Assembly: GCA_964291445.2 (NCBI GenBank)
Contig: OZ219864.1
Coordinates: 682,001-746,000 of the forward strand
Direction of reading: 5' to 3'
DNA: 64,000 bases
Source: JAPOXR01 sp964291445
GTDB lineage: Bacteria > Pseudomonadota > Alphaproteobacteria > Rhodobacterales > Rhodobacteraceae
In this document: positions 1-8,775 of the stretch, piece after piece
Layout: each line of letters opens with the position of its first letter
How positions within the stretch are numbered: position 1 is the first letter of the stretch
The notes under the pieces: generated by a model
Databases searched by the model: none
Told to the model about the DNA's origin: nothing
What the model saw: only the letters and a program-made list of their open reading frames with translations
Translations under genes and position numbers: made by a program

Positions 1-2
1 AA

Positions 3-758
3 TTGGCGCTTGTCTTCATGATCGCCTCGCTGGCCCTGGTTCCGGTGCTGCTCCTGTTGCTCGGTCCGACAACCCGGCTGTTTGAGCGGCTCTGGCCGGA
101 GTCGCCCATCGACGAACTGTCCAAGGCGCGTTTCATTTACGACCATGCGTCGGTTGATCTGGACACCTCGACGATGCTGGTCAACCTGGAACAGAAGCGC
201 GTATTCGGGATCTTTTCGCATTATTTCGAAGTTGTGCGGCAAGGCGCGGATCTGGTGCCGGTCCAGGATGCGTGCCGGAATGTGCTCGGCGAAATCGGGC
301 ATTTCCTGGACGAACTGCATGCGAACAGCCCCCTGCAGGGCATGGAAAGCCGCAATGCGATGATGAGCCGCCAGAGGCTGCTGTCCTGGATGGATAATGC
401 GGTGGGGGCCATGTGCAAGGCCTTGCTGGACCTGAACGACCGGCCGGGGTTGGAGAAATTCCGCGACGATATCTGCGAAGGGGTGGACGCCGTATTCCTG
501 TCGGTGAATGCCGCCATGGAGTCCGGCGACGAGGTCTCCTGGACCCTGGCAACGCAACTTATCGGGGACCGGCGTGCCCAGATGCGCGAGATGCGCGCCC
601 GCTATGTAGGGCTGGACTCGCCCCTGCCGCAACGGGAGCTGAGAAATATCTTGCTTGTCACCAATGCGGTGGAGGAGACCTTCTTCCTGATGTCCAAGCT
701 CGAAGCAGAGTTCAACCCCTATTCACGCCCGGAGGAGCATGTCCCGAGCGCCGGATAG
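3..758 (+). CDS. Na/phosphate cotransporter C-terminal part (5' partial)
   Basis: The reading frame is open to the left edge, so the N-terminus lies outside the window. It opens with a hydrophobic stretch (residues about 1-20, ending VLLLLLGPT), which looks like the last transmembrane segment of a larger membrane protein. About 210 residues of soluble, helical, acidic sequence follow. This design matches Na/Pi-cotransporter II-related proteins of the NptA/YjbB type, which carry a PhoU-like helical domain at the C-terminus and move phosphate across the inner membrane. The assignment rests on architecture and general sequence character, because no diagnostic motif remains in the part that is present. 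Another membrane protein with a helical tail is possible. Confidence 0.45.
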   Translation: MALVFMIASLALVPVLLLLLGPTTRLFERLWPESPIDELSKARFIYDHASVDLDTSTMLVNLEQKRVFGIFSHYFEVVRQGADLVPVQDACRNVLGEIGHFLDELHANSPLQGMESRNAMMSRQRLLSWMDNAVGAMCKALLDLNDRPGLEKFRDDICEGVDAVFLSVNAAMESGDEVSWTLATQLIGDRRAQMREMRARYVGLDSPLPQRELRNILLVTNAVEETFFLMSKLEAEFNPYSRPEEHVPSAG

Positions 759-885
759 AGTTGGCCTTGCAACCGGGCAAGACCCCGACAGGCCGGAGCC
801 CGGCGGAGACGCTGCCGCTGTCGGCTCCGACCAAAACGACCGCTGATACAATACCGACCCCGCCATTGAAGGGTCGGTACGGCCC

Positions 886-1113
886 TTGCGGGAGGATTTC
901 GATGTAGCGCAGCTGCGCGGTCTGGCGCAGCGGAGCCGGGACGGTGCACAGAGCCGTCGTCTATTGGCGCTTGCGGTGATTTGCGACGATGATCTTCGTT
1001 CGGACGCGGCACGTCTTGCGGACGCGGGGTTGCAGATCATCCTGAACCAGGTGCTGCGCTTCAGCGCGGAAGGGCCAGAGGGCTTGAAGGGCCGCAAGGC
1101 GGCAGGCCTGCCG
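886..1113 (+). pseudogene. IS630-family transposase N-terminal fragment
   Basis: The first ~75 codons read as the helix-turn-helix N-terminus of an IS630-type transposase: an REDFD opening, then a segment ending SRRLLALAVI, DAARLADAGLQI and EGPEGL. The DDE catalytic domain is absent. The frame loses similarity at about 1113 and continues as unrelated sequence to a stop at 1182. The usual helix sequence is also degraded in the middle. It is a dead fragment next to other mobile-element debris. Confidence 0.65.
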
Positions 1114-1189
1114 TGCAAGCAAGGCGAAGAGCCGTTGAACCACATCCACAACCTTGAATTCGACGTAAAGCAGGAATGTTGACATCCAG

Positions 1190-1700
1190 GAGGCCGGTCG
1201 CATCATGATGCTCCTCCGGTAGCGGCGAAAATGCCTGACCGGCTTCGCAGGCAGTGGTGCCATGCGCTCGGTCCCGCTCTTGCCGGATGGAATGTGCAGG
1301 AGGCTCTCGCCCGGCTTGATGTCGGCGATTTTCAAGCCGACGGGCTCCGATATCCACAGGCCAACGCCGCAGGAGGGCGTGATCGCCATCCGGTAGCAAG
1401 TGTTGGTCACTGTCAGGGTCAGCCGCTCGGCCCTCCACCGACATGTTCCGGGGCAGCTTACGGGGGATCTTCCGATTCCGGAACAGGAACCGCCGCGGTG
1501 ACGATGACCGATCCGAGCGCCAGCCCCTTCTCGATTCGCCCGAGAAGCCAGTTCCGCAAGTCCCCGGCGGTGACCTCGAACGGCTCCCGGCCGCCACCCT
1601 GGGAGACGTGCCGGATCTCCTGGCGGTATGACATGCGGGTGTACTCGGCCAGCTGGCTGAATTCCGTGACTGTGGCGGAGTAGCTTTGTTCTCCGTGCAA
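1190..1700 (-). pseudogene. Tyrosine integrase/recombinase remnant, frameshifted
   Basis: Pieces of a phage-type integrase are spread over different minus-strand frames. The N-terminal core-binding part, with TEFSQLAEYTRMSYRQEI and DLRNWLLGRIEKGLA, lies at about 1480-1690. A linker piece in another frame follows. The start of the catalytic domain lies at about 1209-1422, with YRMAITPSCGVGLWISEPVG, ADIKPGESLLHI and GKSGTERMAPLP. The catalytic Arg of the usual GLRISE motif is replaced by Trp, and the His-x-x-Arg and Tyr boxes are missing. At least two frameshifts and the lost Arg make it non-functional. It resembles the integrases often linked to IS91-type elements. Confidence 0.7.
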
Positions 1701-1755
1701 AAGACGGGGAGGAATCCAATGCCGTCCGGCTGAACGGAACGGGTATCCGCGCCCA

Positions 1756-2916
1756 TCAGGCAAGCAGGTCGCGGATGATCCGGTTCAGCAGCAGGAAACC
1801 GGTGGCGGTGGCCCGCAAATGGCCGTTTTCCGTGCAGACAAGACCCTCCCGTTCAAGTTCGGCGATCCTGCCCGCATCCAGGCGGTGGCCGGCCAGCATG
1901 TCGTGCCTGTCCAAATCGACGCCCTCGGCCAGCCTGATTGACATCATCAGGTATTCCTCGGCCTGTTCCGGCAGGCCGAGCCGGTCGCGTCTGGTCTCCC
2001 CGGACCCGGACTCGGCGATGCGGTGCAGCCAGGCTGCTGGCGCCAGTTCGGTCTCGGTTGCAACCCGCTGCCCGTCCACGTCCAGCCTTCCATGGGCACC
2101 GGGACCAATCCCGATATAGTCACCGCCTCGCCAATAGAGCAGATTGTGCCGGCCTTCACGGCCTGGCATGGCATGGTTCGAAACCTCGTATCGCCGGTAG
2201 CCGGCGTCGGTGCAGATCGACGAGGTCAGCAAATGCATGTCGGCGGCCAGTTCATCGCATGGCAATCCCGGCAACCGACCGGCACGATGGCGGCGTCCGA
2301 ACGCCGTATTCGGCTCAATCGTCAACTGGTAGAGCGACAGGTGGTCCGCACCCCAGCTACATGCGTCCTCGATTTCGCGCTGCCATTCGTCAAGACCCTG
2401 GTGTTGCCTGCCATGGATGAGATCAATGCTGACATTCCCGGAACATCTCCTGGCGGCGTCAAATGCATTCCGGGCATCATCGACATCATGCAACCTCCCG
2501 AGTCGCCTGAGGTCGCGATCGTTCAGGGCCTGCACGCCGATCGAAAATCGATTGATGCCGGCCCTGACAAACATCCCGAACTTTTCCAGCTGCGAGGAAG
2601 CCGGGTTCGCTTCAAGCGTGATTTCGGCGTCGGCGGCAATGCCCCACAGGCGGTCCGTTTCCGCCAGGATCCGGGCCACCGTCGCGGCCTCCATCAGGCT
2701 GGGGGTGCCGCCGCCAAAATACACCGATGTGCAGCAGCGATAATCGGTCTCTTGCCGGTAGCTCTGCAGCTGGCGCACATATGCCTGGCACCAGTCCCGG
2801 TGGTCGACCGTCTCCCCGGCATAGGTGTTGAAGTCACAATAGGGGCAAAGCGCCTCGCAGAACGGCCAGTGCAGGTAGAGGCCGAACTCTCCGGGCTCCG
2901 GAAGGTCAACCGGCAC
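1756..2916 (-). CDS. hemW: HemW, radical SAM heme chaperone
   Basis: A 386-residue protein of the HemW family (formerly HemN-like or oxygen-independent coproporphyrinogen III oxidase-like), now seen as a heme chaperone that hands heme to respiratory enzymes. The radical SAM cluster motif HWPFCEALCPYCDF at residues 16-29 supplies the CxxxCxxC cysteines C20, C24 and C27. A glycine-rich SAM-binding strand, YFGGGTPSL, follows near residue 66. The C-terminal HemN-type domain includes NLLYWRGGDYIGIGPGAHG. The length is normal. The gene is last in a rph-rdgB-hemW run and its start overlaps the rdgB end by 11 bases, suggesting translational coupling. Confidence 0.95.
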   Translation of the reverse strand: MPVDLPEPGEFGLYLHWPFCEALCPYCDFNTYAGETVDHRDWCQAYVRQLQSYRQETDYRCCTSVYFGGGTPSLMEAATVARILAETDRLWGIAADAEITLEANPASSQLEKFGMFVRAGINRFSIGVQALNDRDLRRLGRLHDVDDARNAFDAARRCSGNVSIDLIHGRQHQGLDEWQREIEDACSWGADHLSLYQLTIEPNTAFGRRHRAGRLPGLPCDELAADMHLLTSSICTDAGYRRYEVSNHAMPGREGRHNLLYWRGGDYIGIGPGAHGRLDVDGQRVATETELAPAAWLHRIAESGSGETRRDRLGLPEQAEEYLMMSIRLAEGVDLDRHDMLAGHRLDAGRIAELEREGLVCTENGHLRATATGFLLLNRIIRDLLA

Positions 2917-3517
2917 GGCAATACGCCATCAAATGCTCGAGAGCCCTGGCCCGGTGACTGATGCGATTCTTCCGTGCGGGCTCCATTTCGGCAAAGGTCT
3001 GCGCATGTCCGTCCGGCTGGAATACCGGGTCGAAACCGAAGCCGTTCTTGCCGCGTGGCGGCCAGGTGATGCGGCCGGCGATGCGGCCTTCGAACAAATG
3101 GTATTCCCCGTCGGGTCCGGCCAGACAGATGACCGAGACAAACTGCGCGGTCCGGGGCACAGGTGCCGACTCTTCCTCCAAGAGCCGCCAAAGCCTGGTC
3201 ATTGCCTGCTGATAGTCCCGGCCGGAGGGGGTCTTCGTCCAGTCTGCCGTGTGCACCCCCGGCGCGCCGTCCAGGGCATCAACCGACAGGCCGCTGTCAT
3301 CGGCGATTGCCGGCATCCCGGCAGTCCCGGTAGCGCATCTTGCCTTGATCAGGGCATTCTCGGCGAAATCCCGGCCGGTCTCGGATGGCTCCGGCAGCCC
3401 GAACTTCGCCGCCGGGGCCGTCCGGATCCGGAATCGGCCGAGGATGGCAGCGAACTCGCGCAGCTTGCCCGCATTGTGGGTGGCGAGAACGACCCCGGTG
3501 TCAGTCAGCGGGATCAA
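2906..3517 (-). CDS. rdgB: RdgB/HAM1 non-canonical purine NTP pyrophosphatase
   Basis: Hydrolyses ITP, dITP and XTP to the monophosphate, keeping deaminated purines out of nucleic acids. Family signatures are clear: LATHNAGKLREF near the N-terminus, DDSGLSVDALDGAPGVHTADW in the middle, and GKNGFGFDPVF followed by KNRISHRARAL near the C-terminus. I chose the TTG at 3517 because it gives 203 residues, the family's usual size. An upstream ATG at 3574 would add 19 residues with no family counterpart, lying inside the rph 3' end. The preferred start overlaps the rph stop by 17 bases, consistent with an rph-rdgB-hemW operon. Confidence 0.93.
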   Translation of the reverse strand: MIPLTDTGVVLATHNAGKLREFAAILGRFRIRTAPAAKFGLPEPSETGRDFAENALIKARCATGTAGMPAIADDSGLSVDALDGAPGVHTADWTKTPSGRDYQQAMTRLWRLLEEESAPVPRTAQFVSVICLAGPDGEYHLFEGRIAGRITWPPRGKNGFGFDPVFQPDGHAQTFAEMEPARKNRISHRARALEHLMAYCRAG

Positions 3518-4232
3518 CCGGACCTGTTGCGGATTTCTGGATCTCGAACAGCTGTTCGATGCCATCCTGGGCAAGCGACAGGAACTGGTCGAGATGGTCG
3601 GTGGTGAATGTTCGCCCTTCTGCCGTGCACTGCACTTCGATCAGGTTTCCATCGCCGTTCATGACAAAATTGCCGTCGGTTTCGGCGCTGGAATCCTCCT
3701 CGTAGTCGAGATCGAGGATGACCCGCCCCCCGTAGATGCCGCAGGATACTGCCGCCACCTGGGTGATCAGCGGATCCCTGGAAATTCGCCGCTGCGAAAG
3801 CAGGTGATTGACAGCAAGCCTCAGCGCGACCCAGCCACCGGTGATTGCCGCACACCGGGTGCCGCCATCGGCGTTGATCACGTCGCAATCGATGGTGATC
3901 TGTCGCTCGCCGAGGGTGGCCAGGTCAACGCAACTCCGCAATGACCGCCCAATCAGGCGCTGGATCTCCTGCGACCGGCCGGAGGGGTGACCATCGGCCC
4001 GCTCCCGGCGGTTCCTGGTATGGGTGGCCCTGGGCAGCATTGCATATTCGGAGGTGATCCATCCCAGCCCCGAATTGCGCCGGAAAAACGGAACCCGATC
4101 GGCGATCGATGCCGTGCAGATGACGCGGGTATCGCCGCAGGAAATCAGGCATGAGCCCTCTGCATGGGTCAGGATCCCGGTCTCGATCGAAACCGGACGC
4201 ATCTGATGAAATTCCCTGCCTGATGGGCGCAT
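3501..4232 (-). CDS. rph: RNase PH
   Basis: Phosphorolytic 3'-5' exoribonuclease that trims tRNA 3' ends. The 243-residue protein has the family opening MRPSGREFHQMRPVSIE, the phosphate-binding region RNRRERADGHPSGRSQEIQR, and the active-site region with TIDCDVINADGGTRCAAITG. The ATG at 4232 is preferred over the more upstream ATG at 4307 because a good ribosome-binding site, CGGGAGAATCGATC, sits directly before it and the length then matches the family. It is the first gene of the rph-rdgB-hemW run. Confidence 0.95.
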   Translation of the reverse strand: MRPSGREFHQMRPVSIETGILTHAEGSCLISCGDTRVICTASIADRVPFFRRNSGLGWITSEYAMLPRATHTRNRRERADGHPSGRSQEIQRLIGRSLRSCVDLATLGERQITIDCDVINADGGTRCAAITGGWVALRLAVNHLLSQRRISRDPLITQVAAVSCGIYGGRVILDLDYEEDSSAETDGNFVMNGDGNLIEVQCTAEGRTFTTDHLDQFLSLAQDGIEQLFEIQKSATGPVDPAD

Positions 4233-4307
4233 GATCGATTCTCCCGTGAAGTCCCGGTTGCATATGGCATCCCGATTGCAAGGGGAATCATATTCTTGAA
4301 CCATCAC

Positions 4308-4773
4308 CCTTTCGGGTAATGCACCTCACAGGTGCCAGCAGGGGGCGTCGAGCGCGACCACCGCAGGCAGCCAGGTTGGCCTGCAGCTTGGGTCACACCC
4401 TGCTTCCACAAGAGTTCGAACCAGATTGAAGCCTGGCACGGTCAATTCAAAGGTCAGAGCAAAATGACTGGTGAGGAATGGTCGGTGGTCAAACCACCGA
4501 AGTCGTCCTTCCTCGTCAAGATCGATCTGGCTGCGCAATCCGAACATGCGGGACGTGATTGACGCGGTTTGGTGGGTATTCGGTCTCGAACCGGGCTGGC
4601 GCCTGATCGGATGGACACCGGAACTTTCCGCAACTCCCTGTCTTGGTCCTGCCGGGCAGCGTGGCCCACTTGCGATATAGATTGACCTGTCCGGTCTTGT
4701 GAGGTCTGCCATCCTCCACCCGGGTAAATCAGCGAATTCCGCGTCGGGCGGGTCTGGCTGTCCGCTGGCGCGG
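4308..4773. other. Intergenic stretch without a supported gene
   Basis: About 465 bases between rph and the S-adenosylhomocysteinase-like gene. Open frames on both strands are short and their translations match no family I recognise. No tRNA, clear promoter or hairpin stood out. It may be decayed mobile DNA, like the nearby fragments. Confidence 0.4.
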
Positions 4774-5979
4774 TCAGAGTGGGCTGCCCATGGCTTTCAT
4801 CATCTTCCTGCAGATGCGGCGATTGATGTCGTCGGGAACCGGTTGGGCACCGGCAGCGAGCCCTTGGCTGTCAAGAAGACGCTCGAGCGAGAGGACCTGC
4901 AGGGTTAAACCGAGATCCATCGACGCAATCGAATTGCCCTTGGGAGCCTGTCCGGCGAGATTGACCATGTTCCCTCCGGCGATCAGCACCAGGTGCCGCC
5001 CGCCGGGCAGCTCCAGCCGCTCCATGGTATCGTCAATGGCCTGGGTCGCCGTTGTCATGGCGCGGATGCCGTCGACATCGATTTCCCAGGGAAAGTGACC
5101 GGCATTCATCAGGACCGCACCGTCGGCCATCTTCCCGACATGCTCGGTGGCGATGACATGATTCTGTCCGGTTGCGGTGACAAAGACCTCGCCCCAGCCC
5201 AGGAAATCCTCCAGGCGGCCAACCTTGTAGCCGTCAAAACAGGCCTCCAGCGCCTTGATCTCGTCAGGTTCCACGATTGCCATCTTGCCGCCGAGCGCCC
5301 GGAAATATTTCGCGATCCCCCGGCCGCACCAGCCGTAGCCGGCAACGACCATCCGGCGGCCGGGGATCATGAGATTGGTAATCCGAATGAAGCTCTCGAC
5401 CACCGATTGTCCAACCGCGTGCTTGTTCTCGCCGATGGCCTTGAGCGGGCTGTCATTGATCACGATGCAGGGGAACGTCAGCTGGCTGCCGAGTTCGCTG
5501 CGCAGGCGGTTTCCGCCCGAGGTGGTCTCCTCGGTCGCGCCGATGATGGTGCCAGCTGCGCCGCGTCGAACCACTTCGGCGGCAAGATCGGCACCATTGT
5601 CGAGCAGCATGTCCGGTCTTGCATCGATGACGGCCCCGATATTGCCCTGATGGGCCTCGAAATTGTCGTCGCGGCAGCCGAGAATCGTCAACCCGAGCGT
5701 GCCGAGATAGGCCGCCACGTCATCCTGGGTGGAACCGAGATTGCCGGTGGCGGCAATGTCCGCCCCACCGGCCTGCAAGACCTCCAGCAGCACCGCCGTC
5801 TTCGGTTCGAGATGTAGTGACACGCCGATCCGATGACCCTCGAAGGGCCGTGACGTCTCGAATTCCTCCCTGACCGATTGCATGATCGGCATCTGCGAGC
5901 GGACCCAGTCCACGCGCATGGCGCCATACCCTGCGGACTCGTCGCCTGGTCGTTTTCCCTGCTGCAATTCAGGCATCAT
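4774..5979 (-). CDS. Divergent S-adenosylhomocysteinase-like protein
   Basis: Related to AhcY, the NAD-dependent enzyme that splits S-adenosylhomocysteine into adenosine and homocysteine. Recognisable blocks are HLEPKTAVLLEVLQAGGA, ATGNLGSTQDDVAA, EETTSGGNRL, INDSPLKAIGENKHAVGQS, the NAD-binding GYGWCGRGIAKYFRALGG, and NAGHFPWEID. The substrate/NAD lysine in NDSxxK and the His in NxGHF are kept. The next Asp of the usual KxxxDN is Glu, and EGRLVNL has become GGNMVNL. The protein has 401 residues, against about 430-470 for usual AhcY, and lacks the C-terminal KPDHYRY tail that contacts NAD in the neighbouring subunit. A ribosome-binding site GGAAAGGGAACAG precedes ATGATG. It may act on a variant substrate. 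Confidence 0.8.
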   Translation of the reverse strand: MMPELQQGKRPGDESAGYGAMRVDWVRSQMPIMQSVREEFETSRPFEGHRIGVSLHLEPKTAVLLEVLQAGGADIAATGNLGSTQDDVAAYLGTLGLTILGCRDDNFEAHQGNIGAVIDARPDMLLDNGADLAAEVVRRGAAGTIIGATEETTSGGNRLRSELGSQLTFPCIVINDSPLKAIGENKHAVGQSVVESFIRITNLMIPGRRMVVAGYGWCGRGIAKYFRALGGKMAIVEPDEIKALEACFDGYKVGRLEDFLGWGEVFVTATGQNHVIATEHVGKMADGAVLMNAGHFPWEIDVDGIRAMTTATQAIDDTMERLELPGGRHLVLIAGGNMVNLAGQAPKGNSIASMDLGLTLQVLSLERLLDSQGLAAGAQPVPDDINRRICRKMMKAMGSPL

Positions 5980-6238
5980 CTGTTCCCTTTCCTGCCATCA
6001 TCGCGGTGCTTCTGTCAGCAACCTCCGGCATTGGCAATTCGGGCGGGACCCAGGGTGGGACAGTGGCCGAGACTGCGGCTCTGCGCCGGGAAATGCAAGA
6101 TTGCCGCCGGGCAGGACAACGTTGTCGTTGCCGGGCATGGATGTTGGGAAACGAAAACCTGTGCGCCGGGTCCAGCAGCGGGTTGCGTTCGTCGGATGGC
6201 ACGCTGTTGATGAAAGCCGCTCCGCGGCCTGCAATCCG

Positions 6239-6267
6239 TTGACTTGTTTTGCTGCCGGGAATAGCAA
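6239..6267 (+). promoter_or_regulatory. Possible sigma-70-type promoter for hrcA-grpE
   Basis: TTGACT at 6239-6244 and TAGCAA at 6262-6267 are separated by 17 bases and lie about 30 bases before the hrcA ATG. The -10 match is weak. I see no CIRCE inverted repeat (TTAGCACTC-N9-GAGTGCTAA) here or before dnaK, so autoregulation through the classic HrcA operator is not visible. Confidence 0.3.
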
Positions 6268-6299
6268 TGCGTCCCCGTTTCAAGGATGCCGGGTGAAGA

Positions 6300-7364
6300 A
6301 TGAACAAGATCGGGTCAGCTCTGCAGGAAATGTCTGACCGGAACCGGGAAATCTTCCAGACACTGGTCGAGATGTATCTCGAGAACGGAAACCCGGTCGG
6401 CTCGCGCACATTGTCACGGGATCTGGAGCGCAAACTGTCATCGGCAACCGTCCGCAACGCCATGCAGGATCTCGAATTCCTGGGGCTTCTCGAAAGTCCG
6501 CACGTGTCGGCTGGACGGATTCCGACCGAACGGGGCCTTCGCATGTTCGTGGACGAGCTGATGGAGGTCAGCCAGATCGAGGACGTCGAACGCGACCTGA
6601 TCGAAACGGTTGCCCATGAGAGCAGCAACGATGTGGAAGAGTTGCTCAGCCGCGTCGGTACCGCACTCTCGGGCCTCACCCGGGGTGCCAGCCTGGTCCT
6701 GACCCCAAAAGGCGCGGCACCGGTCAAGCATGTCGAGTTCGTGTCGCTTTCGGATGACCGGGCGCTGGTTGTCCTGGTCGATACCGACGGCAAGGTGGAA
6801 AACCGCATCTTCAAGCCACCGCCCGGACAGACGCCGTCATCGATGCGGGAGGCTGCGAACTTCATCAACAGCATCGCCGAGAACCACACAATCTCCGAGT
6901 TGCGGACCGCGGTCGGCAACGAGATCAGGAATCGCCGGCAGGAAATCGACCGGCTTGCCGGCGAACTTGCCGAACGGGGTCTTGCGGTATGGGATACCAG
7001 CCGCGTCCGGCACGAACGGTTGATCGTGCGCGGGCGGGCGCAGCTGTTCGAGGATGAGGACAGCACGCAGGACATGGCCCGCATCCGTGAGTTGCTGAAT
7101 GATCTCGAGCGAAAGCGCGATATCGCCGACTTTCTCGGATTCATCGAGGAAGGCGAGGGTGTGAGGGTCTTTATCGGTTCGGAAAACCAGCTTTTTTCGC
7201 TGACAGGTTCAACTCTTGTCATATCGCCCTATATGAACAGCGACCAGATGATCATCGGCGCGGTCGGTGTGATCGGTCCAACCCGGCTGAACTATGGGAG
7301 GGTGGTGCCGATCGTCGACTACACGGCGCAGCTGGTCGGACGGGTCGTGTCGGAAAAGAGTTGA
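6300..7364 (+). CDS. hrcA: HrcA heat-shock repressor
   Basis: A 354-residue transcriptional repressor of heat-shock genes that in other bacteria binds CIRCE operators. The winged-helix N-terminal domain is clear (SDRNREIFQTLVEMYLENGN, PVGSRTLSRDL, SSATVRNAMQDLEFLGLLE, HVSAGRIPTERGLRMFVDEL). The C-terminal half holds the GAF-like domain, with FIGSENQLFSLTGSTLVISPY and GAVGVIGPTRLNYGRVVPIV. The gene is followed after 15 bases by grpE, so the two are almost certainly one transcript. This hrcA-grpE order is common in alphaproteobacteria. No CIRCE was found in the window, so its operator here may have diverged. Confidence 0.95.
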   Translation: MNKIGSALQEMSDRNREIFQTLVEMYLENGNPVGSRTLSRDLERKLSSATVRNAMQDLEFLGLLESPHVSAGRIPTERGLRMFVDELMEVSQIEDVERDLIETVAHESSNDVEELLSRVGTALSGLTRGASLVLTPKGAAPVKHVEFVSLSDDRALVVLVDTDGKVENRIFKPPPGQTPSSMREAANFINSIAENHTISELRTAVGNEIRNRRQEIDRLAGELAERGLAVWDTSRVRHERLIVRGRAQLFEDEDSTQDMARIRELLNDLERKRDIADFLGFIEEGEGVRVFIGSENQLFSLTGSTLVISPYMNSDQMIIGAVGVIGPTRLNYGRVVPIVDYTAQLVGRVVSEKS

Positions 7365-7379
7365 CCGGAGATACAGACA

Positions 7380-8093
7380 GTGGCGAAGAAAGAGTTGAAT
7401 TCCAGTGACCAGGCGGCCGGTACCGAGGGCGACATCGCCGAAGGCCCGGTCGCAGCCGGGGATGAACACGTTGACGAGCAGATGGCGGCGGACGAGGCCG
7501 AGCATCTTGCCAGCAACCCGGAGGAGGACGGCGCATCGCTTGTGGATGGCGGCAATGGCGACGAGGTCGAGGCGGCCGAGGACGACATCACCCCGGAAAA
7601 ATTCCAGGAACTCAATGATCTCTACCTGAGGGCACTCGCCGAGGCGGAGAATGTCCGCCGGATATCGGAACGGGAGCGGGCCGAGGCGGGCAAATACGGT
7701 GCGTCTCGCCTGGCCCGGGAGTTGCTGCCGGTGCATGACAGCCTCAAGAGGGCCCTGGCCACCATCGACGACATTCAGCGCGAGCAATCTCCGGCGCTGA
7801 TCGAGGGTATCGAGTTGACCTTGCGGGAGTTGCTGAACGCGGTTGGCCGGCATGGTGTCAAGATCGTCGAGCCGCAGACCGGCGACGAATTCGACCCCAA
7901 GATGCACCAGGCCATGTTCGAGGCCCCGTCCACGGATATCATTTCAGGACGAATCCTCACCGTGATGGCCGAAGGATTCACCATGCATGACCGGCTGCTG
8001 CGCCCGGCACAGGTGGGGGTGTCCTCGGGATTGCCATCGCAACAGGTCAAGGTCGAAGAGGCACCGAAGAAGGCCCGCAAGGCGGCCTCCTGA
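7380..8093 (+). CDS. grpE: GrpE nucleotide exchange factor
   Basis: Co-chaperone that releases ADP from DnaK. The 237-residue protein starts at a GTG with GGAG placed about 10 bases upstream, right after hrcA. The first ~75 residues are acidic and low-complexity. A long coiled-coil region follows (LNDLYLRALAEAENVRRISE, ARELLPVHDSLKRALATID), then the beta-wing domain with GVKIVEPQTGDEFDPKMHQAM. Its partners DnaK and DnaJ lie at 10.3-13.4 kb on the opposite strand. The acidic N-terminus is longer than in E. coli GrpE, as often seen in alphaproteobacteria. Confidence 0.95.
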   Translation: MAKKELNSSDQAAGTEGDIAEGPVAAGDEHVDEQMAADEAEHLASNPEEDGASLVDGGNGDEVEAAEDDITPEKFQELNDLYLRALAEAENVRRISERERAEAGKYGASRLARELLPVHDSLKRALATIDDIQREQSPALIEGIELTLRELLNAVGRHGVKIVEPQTGDEFDPKMHQAMFEAPSTDIISGRILTVMAEGFTMHDRLLRPAQVGVSSGLPSQQVKVEEAPKKARKAAS

Positions 8094-8217
8094 ACTCGCT
8101 CCGGCCTCTGCCGGACATGGCCTGACCGGCACCTGACACATCCCCTTCAAGATCGATTGGCCGTCTTCCGGGACGGCATGCATGGTCAAGCTTCGGGGGT
8201 GTATTTCGGAGCTGGAA

Positions 8218-8775
8218 CTATCCGGTCCCCGCTGCGTTCATGAACCTGTCGATGATAACCGCCGGGTCCATCGATATGACCGGCACCGGTTGGCTTCCGG
8301 AATCGCAGCGGGACACCAGGACGGTCATCCGGTTGGCTTCCAGGGCCGCTGACAGCGCCTCGGCGGTGTCTTCCGCCGCAACCTCGATCACGTTGTCACA
8401 GCCGCACGCCCTTGCAACCTCGGCCAGCGAGGTCTTCTTGCCGGTATAGGTCGGCTGGTCACCAGTCGAGCCATATGCACCGTTGTCGATGATCAGCAGG
8501 ATGAAATTCTCCGCCGGATTATTGGCGATTGTGCTCAGCGTGGCCAGGTTTGTCAGCACCGAACCATCGCCATCGATGGCAATCACCTGCCGGTTCTGGG
8601 CCAGAGCCAGTCCGAGCCCGATGGACGAGCACAACCCCATGGTTCCCAGCATGTAGAAATTGGTCGGCTGATCGCAAAGCTGTGCCAATTCCTGGGATGG
8701 CGAGCCGATATTGCAGATGACCAGCCGATCCCGGAGCAGGGGGGCGATTTCCCGAATGACGTCGTAGCGCATCAT
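8218..8775 (-). CDS. comE: Sulfopyruvate decarboxylase beta subunit (ComE-like)
   Basis: A 185-residue thiamine-diphosphate-binding half of sulfopyruvate decarboxylase, which turns sulfopyruvate into sulfoacetaldehyde and CO2. The TPP/Mg motif is seen as IDGDGSVLTNLATL followed by the Asn of LLIIDNGAYGSTG. The FYMLGTMGLCSSIGLGLALA stretch is typical of the family. Its ATG overlaps the end of the alpha subunit gene by 4 bases, the usual arrangement for a two-subunit enzyme. Phosphonopyruvate decarboxylase is the closest alternative, but that enzyme is normally a single chain, and the adjacent sulfolactate dehydrogenase-like gene favours the sulfopyruvate role. Confidence 0.85.
   Translation of the reverse strand: MMRYDVIREIAPLLRDRLVICNIGSPSQELAQLCDQPTNFYMLGTMGLCSSIGLGLALAQNRQVIAIDGDGSVLTNLATLSTIANNPAENFILLIIDNGAYGSTGDQPTYTGKKTSLAEVARACGCDNVIEVAAEDTAEALSAALEANRMTVLVSRCDSGSQPVPVISMDPAVIIDRFMNAAGTG

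Noticed and set aside
6180..6299. CIRCE operator before hrcA or dnaK
   Set aside because: No TTAGCACTC-N9-GAGTGCTAA or near match was found upstream of either gene, so I do not claim HrcA autoregulation through CIRCE.
5969..7222. 417-codon minus-strand frame
   Set aside because: Antisense to hrcA with Ser/Arg-rich translation and no family.
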